From Cellulophaga sp. BC115SP (GTDB taxonomy: Bacteria > Bacteroidota > Bacteroidia > Cytophagales > Spirosomataceae): DNA of 64,000 nucleotides. The notes under the pieces are model-generated. The model had not been told where the DNA came from. It saw only the letters and a list, made by a program, of their open reading frames with translations, and ran no database searches. Positions within the stretch are counted from its first letter, which is position 1, and each line of letters starts with the position of its first letter. The stretch spans positions 1-64,000 of the forward strand of contig NZ_JAAALB010000025.1 in NCBI RefSeq assembly GCF_009905545.1, given 5' to 3'. Shown piece after piece: positions 8,263-15,651 of the stretch. Both the position numbers and the translations under genes were made by a program.

Positions 8263-8931
8263 ATGCAAATCACTTCGTTCACAGAAGAAAACTACCTGAA
8301 AATAATCTATAAACTTTCTGCCGAAACCGATGCAGATATTAGTACCAATGCCGTAGCTGAACTCACACAGACTAAAGCGGCGTCGGTATCGGATATGCTT
8401 CGCAAATTGTCAGAAAAGCATTTGGTTAATTATCAAAAATACCAAGGGGTGCGTTTAACAGAAGCTGGCGAACAGGTGGCACTCAAAGTGATTCGTAAGC
8501 ATCGTTTATGGGAAGTGTTTCTGGTAGAAAAATTGGGTTTTAATTGGGACGAGGTACACGATATTGCTGAGCAATTAGAGCATATAGACTCAGAGGAGTT
8601 GGTTGAAAAGTTAGATGAGTTTTTGGGTTTTCCTAAGTTTGACCCACATGGTGACCCTATTCCAGATCCTAATGGAAGAATGCCCAAACTGACTTATCAA
8701 AATTTATCAGAAGTCAAACAAGGAGAGCGCGTGTTGATGATGGGTGTTTCGGAGCACTCTTCTGCATTTTTGCAGTATGTAGCCAAATTAGGCATAAGTC
8801 TAGGTTCGGAATTGTACATTTTAGAAATCAATGATTTTGATAAGTCTTTATCTGTACAAATAGCCCAAGCCAATCCACAATTTATGAGTCATGAAGTAGC
8901 TAAAAACCTTTTGGTAAAGGTGGTAAAATAA
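8263..8931 (+). CDS. mntR: DtxR/MntR-family metal-dependent repressor
   Basis: The 222-residue cytoplasmic regulator has an N-terminal winged helix (about 5-70), a dimerisation and metal-binding domain (about 72-140) and a C-terminal FeoA-like SH3 domain (about 148-222). H80, E106 and H107 match metal ligands of DtxR. At the DtxR Cys102 position there is E103, as in manganese-sensing MntR, and at the Met10 position there is N10. This points to manganese rather than iron, an inference supported by the divergent mntH. The start at 8263 (MQITSFTEENYL) fits the family; a TTG start at 8212 is possible. A repeat element separates it from convergent eutC. Confidence 0.9.
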   Translation: MQITSFTEENYLKIIYKLSAETDADISTNAVAELTQTKAASVSDMLRKLSEKHLVNYQKYQGVRLTEAGEQVALKVIRKHRLWEVFLVEKLGFNWDEVHDIAEQLEHIDSEELVEKLDEFLGFPKFDPHGDPIPDPNGRMPKLTYQNLSEVKQGERVLMMGVSEHSSAFLQYVAKLGISLGSELYILEINDFDKSLSVQIAQANPQFMSHEVAKNLLVKVVK

Positions 8932-8950
8932 AACATGAGACATTGAGAAA

Positions 8951-9089
8951 TGAGTGATTTAGTGGTTGAGTGAATGAGCGATTATGTTAAAAATTATATT
9001 CTATCAGTAAAGACGTAAAGCATTGTGTCTCTACCAGTAAAATTCTAATGAAAACAATCACTCATTCGCTCAACCACTAAATCACTCAA
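8951..9089. repeat. Composite palindromic repeat, copy 2
   Basis: The left arm (8951-8984) and right arm (9056-9089) are near-perfect inverted copies built of GAGTGA/TCACTC words. They enclose a core AGACGTAA, AGCA, TTGTGTCT (9011-9030). The right arm contains the eutC stop codon (9086-9088). It lies between convergent mntR and eutC, so it may act as a two-way terminator. Confidence 0.75.
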
Positions 9090-9841
9090 TATAAAAGCTT
9101 CCCTTGCATTTCGTCTTTCAAATTTACCCCACTGATTTGCTGTGTTTTCATTTCGGTGAGTAAATAGAGTATTTTTTCGATAGCCGCAGGATAATTCAAC
9201 CCTTCAGGACGAATATTAGATACACAGTTTCTTCTTTCATCGGTAATGCCTACACTCGGCTGATATGTCAAATAAGCTCCCATACTATCTGGAGAACTCA
9301 GTCCGGGGCGCTCACCAATCAAAATAAGTACTATTTCAGCTTTGAAGGCACTCGCTATTTCATCAGCGACGGCTACTCGGCCTTGTTCTACCAAAGCAAT
9401 AGGAGCAATACGCCAATGATGCTGAATCAATACATTCAATAAACCATTTACCACAGGTATAGCATGAGTATTTACGGCATTGGCAGATAAACCATCAGCC
9501 ACGACAATAGCAATATCCTGAGGCGTATCAACTATGTCCTTTAATATTTGTTTGGACGGATCAGACAATTGCCTTCCCCAATCTGGACGCTGTAAATATT
9601 GCGCACGAGTATTAGCCTTGCTTTGTAATACAACAGTCTCATGCAAAATTCTATCTTGAATATTTTGTATGTCTAAAGAAGAATACACAGCATCACGCGC
9701 CTGAGCATGGTCAGCCTGAAACTGGAGGAGTTCTTTGGTAGGTAAGCTATGTCCAGCACGTCCGCGAGCGATACGAGCAGAGGTATAGCTTTGCAAAAAA
9801 TCCCAAATATCAGTCTGAACCAGTTGTTTTTCTGTTGTCAT
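9086..9841 (-). CDS. eutC: Ethanolamine ammonia-lyase small subunit
   Basis: The 251-residue small subunit pairs with EutB to form the adenosylcobalamin-dependent lyase converting ethanolamine to acetaldehyde and ammonia. Family features include TSARIARGRAGHSLPT near residue 20, IVVADGLSANAV (about 111-122), and LIGERPGLSSPDSMGAYLTY followed by a conserved cysteine in RRNCVSNIR. Length matches the family. Unusually, it is not next to eutB: a YitT gene and a lipoprotein gene lie between them. No microcompartment, eutA or permease gene is nearby. Its stop codon lies inside a repeat arm. Confidence 0.93.
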   Translation of the reverse strand: MTTEKQLVQTDIWDFLQSYTSARIARGRAGHSLPTKELLQFQADHAQARDAVYSSLDIQNIQDRILHETVVLQSKANTRAQYLQRPDWGRQLSDPSKQILKDIVDTPQDIAIVVADGLSANAVNTHAIPVVNGLLNVLIQHHWRIAPIALVEQGRVAVADEIASAFKAEIVLILIGERPGLSSPDSMGAYLTYQPSVGITDERRNCVSNIRPEGLNYPAAIEKILYLLTEMKTQQISGVNLKDEMQGKLLY

Positions 9842-9850
9842 AATTCATTT

Positions 9851-10062
9851 AGTGATTTGTGAATGAGTGATTTATTGAGTGAAACGACAATAAATATAGG
9901 TTATTTATATTTGAGAATTGAGTTTCACAAGTGGCACGTACTTGTGTAGTTAGATTTTGTGAAAAATAAAGGTATCTTTCTATATTTCCGAAATCAGAAA
10001 TCCCCAATCTACAATAGTTTGAAAAGCTCTGACCACTCAGTCACAAATCACTAATTTACTCA
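9851..10062. repeat. Palindromic repeat between yitT-like gene and eutC
   Basis: TTAGTGATTTGTGAATGAGTG on the left (from 9849) recurs inverted on the right near 10032-10055. Inside lies a different hairpin core, CACAAGT/ACTTGTG, near 9926-9946. The segment 9970-10015 is a reverse copy of 24768-24812. Confidence 0.55.
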
Positions 10063-10063
10063 A

Positions 10064-10963
10064 TTAATGCAATGGTAATTTCTTAATCATACCACCTTTT
10101 ACGTCGTTGAGACTTTGCTGTACGACGAAGGCAGTTGGGTCAATATTTTCGATTTCGTTGGTGAGTTTTTGGATTTCCAAACGAGTCAATACCGTATAAA
10201 CTACATCCAAGTCTTCATCTTTACGCCCTCTTTTACCAAAACCTCTTTTCGCTTTAAAAATCGTTACACCACGTCCGAGTTGTTCGATAATCATCACTCT
10301 GATTTCTTCACTTTTTTCAGAAATAATTGTCACACCCGTGTATTCCTCAATACCATGAATCAAAAAGTCAATCGTTTTTGAAGCCGACAAATAAGTAAGC
10401 ATGGCATACAAAGCTGTTTCGATATTAATTAAGAAAGCAGCAACTGAGAAAATCAACACGTTGATAATAATAATGACGTCACCTACCGATAAAACCGTTT
10501 TACGGCTAATATACAAGGCTAATACTTCGGTTCCGTCCAATACGCCACCACCTCTGATAGACATACCAATACCAGCCCCTAGGAAGAACCCTCCAAATAT
10601 CGCAATCAGGAGTTTGTCAGAAGTAACGAGGGGGATTTCGATAAAAGCGATACAGATCGCAAGCCCAACAATACCTAAAAGTGTTTTGATAGCAAAAAAT
10701 TTAGATACTTGGCTATACGCTAAAAATATAAACGGAAGGTTTACGATAACAATTAAATAAGGAAGCGGAATATCAGTTGTGATGTTAATCAACAAAGACA
10801 TACCCATTACGCCCCCATCCAAAAAGCTATTGGGAAGTAAAAATCCTTTGAGACCAATTCCTGCGAGTAACACACCTAAGGCAATCAGAGAAACGTTCTT
10901 GACGCTTTGTGCAGGGTTATATTCATTAATGCCTAGGGTTTTGAGGAGAATTTTTTGTACCAT
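10064..10963 (-). CDS. YitT-family membrane protein (DUF161/DUF2179)
   Basis: The 299-residue inner-membrane protein has about six hydrophobic helices in residues 20-210, with motifs typical of the family: GFLLPNSFLDGGVMGMSLL and RGGGVLDGTEVLAL. A C-terminal cytoplasmic DUF2179 domain covers about 220-290 (GVTIFKAKRGFGKRGRKDEDLDVVYTVL). The function of the family is unknown. It overlaps the upstream lipoprotein gene by 38 bases in another frame, so the two are probably translated together. The pair sits between eutB and eutC; there is no known reason linking YitT to ethanolamine use. Confidence 0.88.
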   Translation of the reverse strand: MVQKILLKTLGINEYNPAQSVKNVSLIALGVLLAGIGLKGFLLPNSFLDGGVMGMSLLINITTDIPLPYLIVIVNLPFIFLAYSQVSKFFAIKTLLGIVGLAICIAFIEIPLVTSDKLLIAIFGGFFLGAGIGMSIRGGGVLDGTEVLALYISRKTVLSVGDVIIIINVLIFSVAAFLINIETALYAMLTYLSASKTIDFLIHGIEEYTGVTIISEKSEEIRVMIIEQLGRGVTIFKAKRGFGKRGRKDEDLDVVYTVLTRLEIQKLTNEIENIDPTAFVVQQSLNDVKGGMIKKLPLH

Positions 10964-11192
10964 TGTAGATGTGAATAGGGTTTTTACAGTTTCCTTTATG
11001 CGTTAAGCTGGCATACCCATGTGTATGTTCAAGTCGAAGATACTCGCATCCGTCAATCACCACAACGGTGTATTCAGGGACGGACTCTTTTATTTTCTTG
11101 ACATTTTCTAAAGATTTTTCCTGAATTTGATCACAGCTTAAAGTAGCTAAGCTAAGTAATACAAGAATACTTTTTGAAATGAGACTTTTCAT
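10926..11192 (-). CDS. Small putative lipoprotein
   Basis: An 88-residue protein with a lipoprotein signal peptide (cleavage before the cysteine of TLSC, about residue 20). Its short mature part has DGCEYLRLEHTHGYASLTHKGNC, which carries two cysteines and several histidines. I recall similar Cys/His-rich tails in small Bacteroidota proteins, but no function is known. It overlaps the start of the YitT gene by 38 bases. GGAGT/ACTCC forms a small hairpin upstream near 11250. Confidence 0.7.
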   Translation of the reverse strand: MKSLISKSILVLLSLATLSCDQIQEKSLENVKKIKESVPEYTVVVIDGCEYLRLEHTHGYASLTHKGNCKNPIHIYNGTKNSPQNPRH

Positions 11193-11640
11193 ACAAATGG
11201 AGGGTTTGACTGCTTAACGTATATTAGTAACGCTGATTTTGGAGTAATAACTCCGTGGATTACCCTATTCTAATAGTATTCTAATATGAGATAAAGTTAA
11301 AAGTTACTGGTGTAACCGTTAGTGGAAAGTGTTCGTAATCAGAAGAATACTATCAATATAAGTAATCGTGCAGAATAAGATTTAAGTTATGTGTTTAGGC
11401 ACTAGGCAATAGGCACAGAGTGTTAAAATATTTTTTATTACCCACAGCCATACTTTTTTCCAAAACCCACCGTCGAAAGCCGTTACCTGAAAGCCTCAAG
11501 CATAATCTTAAGTTTAATTTTGCCCACTAACTTAAGTAAATTCGCCATATAAAATTGCATTAATACTAAGCCCCAAAGCTTTTTTGAATTCATTAGGTTA
11601 CCGAATTAAAACTCTTTGCCTGTTGCCTAATTTACACAAC
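11193..11640. repeat. Intergenic element with heptamer inverted arms
   Basis: TAGGCAC, TAGGCAA, TAGGCAC (11396-11416) is a 7-bp tandem array. Its flanks, 11386-11425, recur inverted at 11602-11640 with one heptamer fewer; the right arm ends at the eutB stop codon. The DNA between the arms (about 180 bases) has no ORF. TATTCTAATA is repeated in tandem near 11268-11288. Confidence 0.55.
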
Positions 11641-13017
11641 TTAAGATATTGATTGTTGTAAAAGACGGTGTTCGCTAGAGATACTTTTTAATCTAAAATT
11701 ATCATCAACGATATTCATATTGAGTAGCCATTCTTCAAACTCAGGAGCTGGTTTTAGTCCTAATAAATGACGAATATAGAGAGCATCGTGAAATGATGTA
11801 CTTTGGTAATGTAACATCACATCGTCAGCGCCAGGAACGCCCATGATAAAATTACAACCTGCCGTACCGAGTAATGTCAAGAGGGTATCCATATCATCTT
11901 GGTCGGCTTCGGCATGATTGGTATAGCAAACATCCACACCCATAGGTAAGCCCAATAATTTGGCACAAAAGTGATCTTCTAAGCCTGCTCGAATAATCTG
12001 TTTTCCATCAAATAAATACTCAGGTCCAATGAATCCCACCACAGTATTTACGAGTAGTGGATTAAAGTGGCGAGCCACCGCATAAGCTCTTGTTTCGCAA
12101 GTTTGCTGATCTAGCCCCCAGTGTGCATTGGCCGATAAGGCTGAGCCTTGCCCTGTTTCAAAATACATGAGATTATTACCGACTGTGCCACGATTGAGCG
12201 ACAATCCTGCTTCATAACCTTCTTTTAATATGGCTAGATTTACCCCAAAAGAAGTATTGGTTGCTTCCGTACCTCCAATAGATTGAAATACTAAATCGAT
12301 TGGGGCACCTCTTTCTATGGCTTTTATCGTTGTGGTAATATGACTCAAAATACAGGTTTGAATAGGAATATCAAATTTTTGACGGACACTATCCAACATC
12401 GAAACCAGTTGTATAACGGTAGGCACGCTATCGGTAGCAGGATTAATGCCAATGACGGCATCGCCATTGCCATAAAACAAACCATCAATCATACTGGCTG
12501 CTATGCCACGATAATCGTCAGTAGGGTGATTGGGCTGTAAACGCGTCGAAAAACGCCCTTTCAGGCCAATGGTATTTCTAAATTTGGTAACGACACTACA
12601 TTTGGAGGCAACATTGATTAAATCTTGTACTCGCATCAGCTTAGATACTGCTGCTGCCATTTCGGGAGTTATGCCTTTACTGATTTGTTGTAAAACCTCC
12701 GTCGTGGTATTTTCGGATAAAAGGAAATTTCGAAAATCACCGACCGTCAAATGACTTATAGGGGAGAAGGCTGATAAATCATGTGTATCGATAATCAGAC
12801 GAGTAACTTCATCTTTTTCGTAGGGAACAAGTGCTTCGTTGAGAAAAACCTTCAATGGAACTTCTGCCAAGGCCATTTGGGCGGCTACTCTTTCTTCGGC
12901 ACTGTTGGCAGCCACACCAGCCAGTTCGTCTCCCGACCTTTTGGGGGTAGCTTTTGCCATAAGCGTTTTGAGGTCGGCAAATTGATAGGTTTTGTATTTA
13001 ATCGTTTGTTGAAACAT
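11641..13017 (-). CDS. eutB: Ethanolamine ammonia-lyase large subunit
   Basis: The 458-residue catalytic subunit forms the barrel that binds ethanolamine and adenosylcobalamin. Length is normal for EutB. Recognisable segments include FNPLLVNTVVGFIGPEYLFDGKQIIRAGLEDHFCAKLLGLPMGVDVCYTNH and the phrase NFIMGVPGADDVMLHYQSTSFHD near the C-terminus. It reads in the same direction as eutC but is 1.8 kb away from it. A perfect palindrome upstream at 13170-13186 may be a regulatory site. Acetaldehyde-using enzymes are not in the window, so the product's fate is unknown; ethanolamine as a nitrogen source is a reasonable inference. Confidence 0.95.
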   Translation of the reverse strand: MFQQTIKYKTYQFADLKTLMAKATPKRSGDELAGVAANSAEERVAAQMALAEVPLKVFLNEALVPYEKDEVTRLIIDTHDLSAFSPISHLTVGDFRNFLLSENTTTEVLQQISKGITPEMAAAVSKLMRVQDLINVASKCSVVTKFRNTIGLKGRFSTRLQPNHPTDDYRGIAASMIDGLFYGNGDAVIGINPATDSVPTVIQLVSMLDSVRQKFDIPIQTCILSHITTTIKAIERGAPIDLVFQSIGGTEATNTSFGVNLAILKEGYEAGLSLNRGTVGNNLMYFETGQGSALSANAHWGLDQQTCETRAYAVARHFNPLLVNTVVGFIGPEYLFDGKQIIRAGLEDHFCAKLLGLPMGVDVCYTNHAEADQDDMDTLLTLLGTAGCNFIMGVPGADDVMLHYQSTSFHDALYIRHLLGLKPAPEFEEWLLNMNIVDDNFRLKSISSEHRLLQQSIS

Positions 13018-13169
13018 ATCGTAAGACTGTGGTGACTTAAAGGAAGAGATTAATGAAAAAGAAGTCCTATGCTTCGTATTAAGGACATATTGCTTTTCTT
13101 TTTGACTTAATTTAAAAACTTTTTGAGTTTGATTCTGTTTTTCAATTGAATAAATTTATCCTCGAAGAG

Positions 13170-13186
13170 CTGATTAGACTAATCAG
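13170..13186. promoter_or_regulatory. Palindrome between eutB and the molybdopterin gene
   Basis: CTGATTAG, A, CTAATCAG: eight-base perfect arms. The inner TTAGACTAATC is identical to the reverse strand of the mntH/mntR palindrome. A minus-strand -7 box TATGTTTG lies at 13209-13202. Confidence 0.5.
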
Positions 13187-13315
13187 TCAATAAGAATTCT
13201 CCAAACATAACTTTTTCTATGTTATATTAAAACGTTATTTTTTGATGATAAATATCCTCTAATAACGAATACACTATTAACTGATAACTATTTTTACCTA
13301 TAGCCAACAAAGCGT

Positions 13316-14017
13316 ATGACAGGCGAACAAAATCCTGAAAAATTAGATAAAATCATTGAAGCGAGAATGAAACTCAAAGCTCGTTTTGAAGAGAAAATGA
13401 AGGAAACTCCATCTATGGCTGATCCAAATCCGATGGGACGAGGGCCAATCAATCGCCATGGAATGCCTCAAACACCCATAGGACAAACTATCACACAAAA
13501 GTGGCCTGTGCTTGACTTGGGTTATCATCCACAAATTCCGATGGACAAGTGGCGCTTAATTATTGATGGCGAAGTAGAGAATCCTGTGGCCCTGAAATGG
13601 GAGGACTTTTTGGCACTTCCTCAAACCGACGATATTTCTGATTTTCATTGTGTGACTACTTGGTCAAAACTAGATATGTCTTGGAGTGGCGTGCGTTTGA
13701 TGGACTTGGCGGCTTTGGTGCAACCTAAAGAAACTGCCACGCATTTGATGTGTTATGGCTATGATACCTATACGACCAATATATCGTTGGAGGAGGCTCT
13801 CAAACCCGATGTGATGCTCGTACATACTGTCGAAGGAGAACCATTACCATTAGAACATGGAGGTCCTTTGCGTATGATTACCCCACAATTATATGCTTGG
13901 AAAGGCTCAAAATGGATCAAAAGAATCGAATTTTTATCTGCTAATAAGCTAGGTTTTTGGGAAGAAAGAGGGTACTCAAACACAGCCTATCCTTGGCGCA
14001 ATGATAGATATAGTTAA
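13316..14017 (+). CDS. Sulfite-oxidase-like molybdopterin oxidoreductase
   Basis: The 233-residue protein carries the oxidoreductase molybdopterin-binding domain of the sulfite oxidase/MsrP family. DFHCVTTWSK (109-118) supplies the expected molybdenum ligand, C112. GGPLRMITPQLYAWKGSKWIKRIEF is the conserved C-terminal part. No signal or Tat peptide and no heme domain are present, and the N-terminus is a charged helix, so it is probably cytoplasmic. The substrate is not known. It is a single gene with no membrane partner beside it. A repeat element follows. Confidence 0.9.
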   Translation: MTGEQNPEKLDKIIEARMKLKARFEEKMKETPSMADPNPMGRGPINRHGMPQTPIGQTITQKWPVLDLGYHPQIPMDKWRLIIDGEVENPVALKWEDFLALPQTDDISDFHCVTTWSKLDMSWSGVRLMDLAALVQPKETATHLMCYGYDTYTTNISLEEALKPDVMLVHTVEGEPLPLEHGGPLRMITPQLYAWKGSKWIKRIEFLSANKLGFWEERGYSNTAYPWRNDRYS

Positions 14018-14069
14018 GTGTTGAGTTTGGAGTGTAGAGTGCGGAGTTTTCATTAAGGTACAAATACTA

Positions 14070-14194
14070 ATTGTGTGATTTGTAATTGAGTGGTTGAGTG
14101 ATTATTTTCTATTTGAATTTTACTTGTAGCGACGCAATGCTTTGCATTTAAGTACAAATTTTAAAATAATCACTCAACTATCAAATCACTCAAT
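14070..14194. repeat. Composite palindromic repeat, copy 3
   Basis: The left arm (14070-14105) and right arm (14167-14194) are inverted copies of GAGTGATT-type words. The core at 14126-14154 is in the opposite orientation to copies 1 and 2 (loop TGCT instead of AGCA). It lies between two convergent genes. Confidence 0.7.
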
Positions 14195-14201
14195 CGCGAC
14201 A

Positions 14202-14792
14202 TTATGCTTTTCCTCTATTCCAGCGCTGAGCTATTTGGATAGAATAATCTACAAAAGCTTTTACTGAATTTTCGTAAACCGTATTGTCATTGGCTAATTC
14301 GCCATTTTCGTTGAGATTGATATGTGTTTCGTGCGATTCATAAATACGAGATGAAATCACAGAGTATTGATTCAAGAAATTGATGAGTTTACCCAACATA
14401 ACCGTCATTTCAATGGCTGGTAGCTTACCGCCACGACCACTTGATACGCCAGCTAAGGCAAAGGTTTTTTCTCCAAAAAGATGTGCAAAATCTTTTCCTC
14501 CCAACTGATTCAATAAGTTAATTAATTCTGCATCTGGAAACCAGTTGTATTCGGGCATTACTATAAAAACTAAATCTGCTTTAGCCCAAGCGCCAATTAG
14601 TTTTTCTTGAAAAGCACTCAAGCTATCTTTTTTGATAAAACCCTGACCAAAAAATGGTACATCGTAATTTTCGAAGTCAACAATTTCGATTTGGTCAAAG
14701 CCTGCTTCTTGGCTAAGCGATTTTAAGTATTTTGAAAAACGAAGAGAACTACTGTTTTTTCTGGGTGAGGTCGATAAAATCGTAATATTCAT
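14202..14792 (-). CDS. NAD(P)H-dependent FMN reductase family protein
   Basis: The 196-residue flavodoxin-like protein begins MNITILSTSPRKNSSSLRFSKYL, with the phosphate-binding loop SPRKNSSS (8-15). PEYNWFPDAELINLLNQLG matches the flavin-contacting PEYN motif. Such enzymes reduce FMN, quinones or azo dyes; the substrate here is open. A start six codons earlier (14810) is possible, but 14792 puts the beta strand and loop where the family has them. The gene is convergent with the molybdopterin oxidoreductase. Confidence 0.85.
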   Translation of the reverse strand: MNITILSTSPRKNSSSLRFSKYLKSLSQEAGFDQIEIVDFENYDVPFFGQGFIKKDSLSAFQEKLIGAWAKADLVFIVMPEYNWFPDAELINLLNQLGGKDFAHLFGEKTFALAGVSSGRGGKLPAIEMTVMLGKLINFLNQYSVISSRIYESHETHINLNENGELANDNTVYENSVKAFVDYSIQIAQRWNRGKA

Positions 14793-15007
14793 GGTTGTAT
14801 GAGTTATCAATAACCGTGGTTGTAGGTTAAATTAAAGTTGATTGTTAGATATTTGACTATTAAGTAAGTAACTCAACTCACTAGGGATAAGTTTACAAAA
14901 GTAGTTTTTTATGAAAAATATATGTCTACTACAAAGCCTGATATAAAGACATAGATTCTTACAAATGATTTGCTATCTTGTAATCAAACACAAAAATCTA
15001 TTCAAAA

Positions 15008-15436
15008 ATGAAAAATACATCTCGAAGAAATTTTATTGAAAAATCTCTCCAAGTAGCCACAGCTGGCACAGCCCTAACCGTTATGACACAAAGCAATTCT
15101 GAAGCAGCTGTACCAAAAGCACTTCCTATTTTTTCACATCACGTATTTTTTTGGTTGAAAGATAGCAAAGATAAAAAGGCTTACGACCAATTGCTTGCAG
15201 GTTTGAAAGGACTCGGTAAGATTGAGCAAATCAAACAAGCACATATCGGAAAGGCATCAATCAATGATTTTGATAAACCTGTTACAGATGCTTCTTATAC
15301 ATTCTCAGTACTATTATTATTTGCTTCAAAAGAGGATGAAGAGAAATATTTAGTGCACCCGCTTCACAAAAAATTTATTGAAGATCATAAACACTTGTGG
15401 TCAAAAGTAGTGGTGTATGACTCAATAGCACTCTAG
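15008..15436 (+). CDS. Tat-exported Dabb-domain (stress-responsive alpha/beta barrel) protein
   Basis: The 142-residue protein has a twin-arginine signal SRRNFI (5-10) with a hydrophobic stretch to about 33, so it is exported folded. The mature part is a Dabb ferredoxin-like domain: HHVFFWLKDSKDKKAYDQLLAGL at its start and YTFSVLLLFASKEDEEKYLVHPLHKKFIED at its end. Dabb proteins form dimers; functions range from stress response to polyketide cyclisation. Its role here is unknown. Two hairpins follow, at 15446-15466 and 15491-15521. Confidence 0.85.
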   Translation: MKNTSRRNFIEKSLQVATAGTALTVMTQSNSEAAVPKALPIFSHHVFFWLKDSKDKKAYDQLLAGLKGLGKIEQIKQAHIGKASINDFDKPVTDASYTFSVLLLFASKEDEEKYLVHPLHKKFIEDHKHLWSKVVVYDSIAL

Positions 15437-15490
15437 TTTGAGGAAATAGCCACAAGGTGTGGTTATGCTAAAAATAGAAATATTTAGACT

Positions 15491-15525
15491 TGCCGATTGT
15501 GATAAATCTACACAATCGGCATTTT
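15491..15525 (+). terminator. Terminator after the Dabb gene
   Basis: TGCCGATTGTG pairs with CACAATCGGCA over eleven bases, followed by TTTT. A second hairpin, ATAGCCACA/TGTGGTTAT, lies upstream at 15446-15466. Confidence 0.7.
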
Positions 15526-15651
15526 AATGCTGATTATGAAAGCAGAGGTTTAGTTTTTAAGTTATTTTAAAAAGTAAAGATAATTTTTGCCAGAAAAAGT
15601 AGTAGTTTTAAGCTAAAGTTGTCTATTCTCTTTTTTAAAAAGTACTAAACT

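Noticed and set aside
11193-11640. Cobalamin riboswitch expected near ethanolamine ammonia-lyase genes
   Set aside because: No B12-box-like sequence was seen here or in the short eutB leader; the gap is explained by inverted repeats.
9851-14194. CRISPR-like array from recurring GAGTGA/TCACTC words
   Set aside because: Words occur as inverted pairs around hairpins, not as evenly spaced direct repeats with unique spacers, and no cas gene is present.
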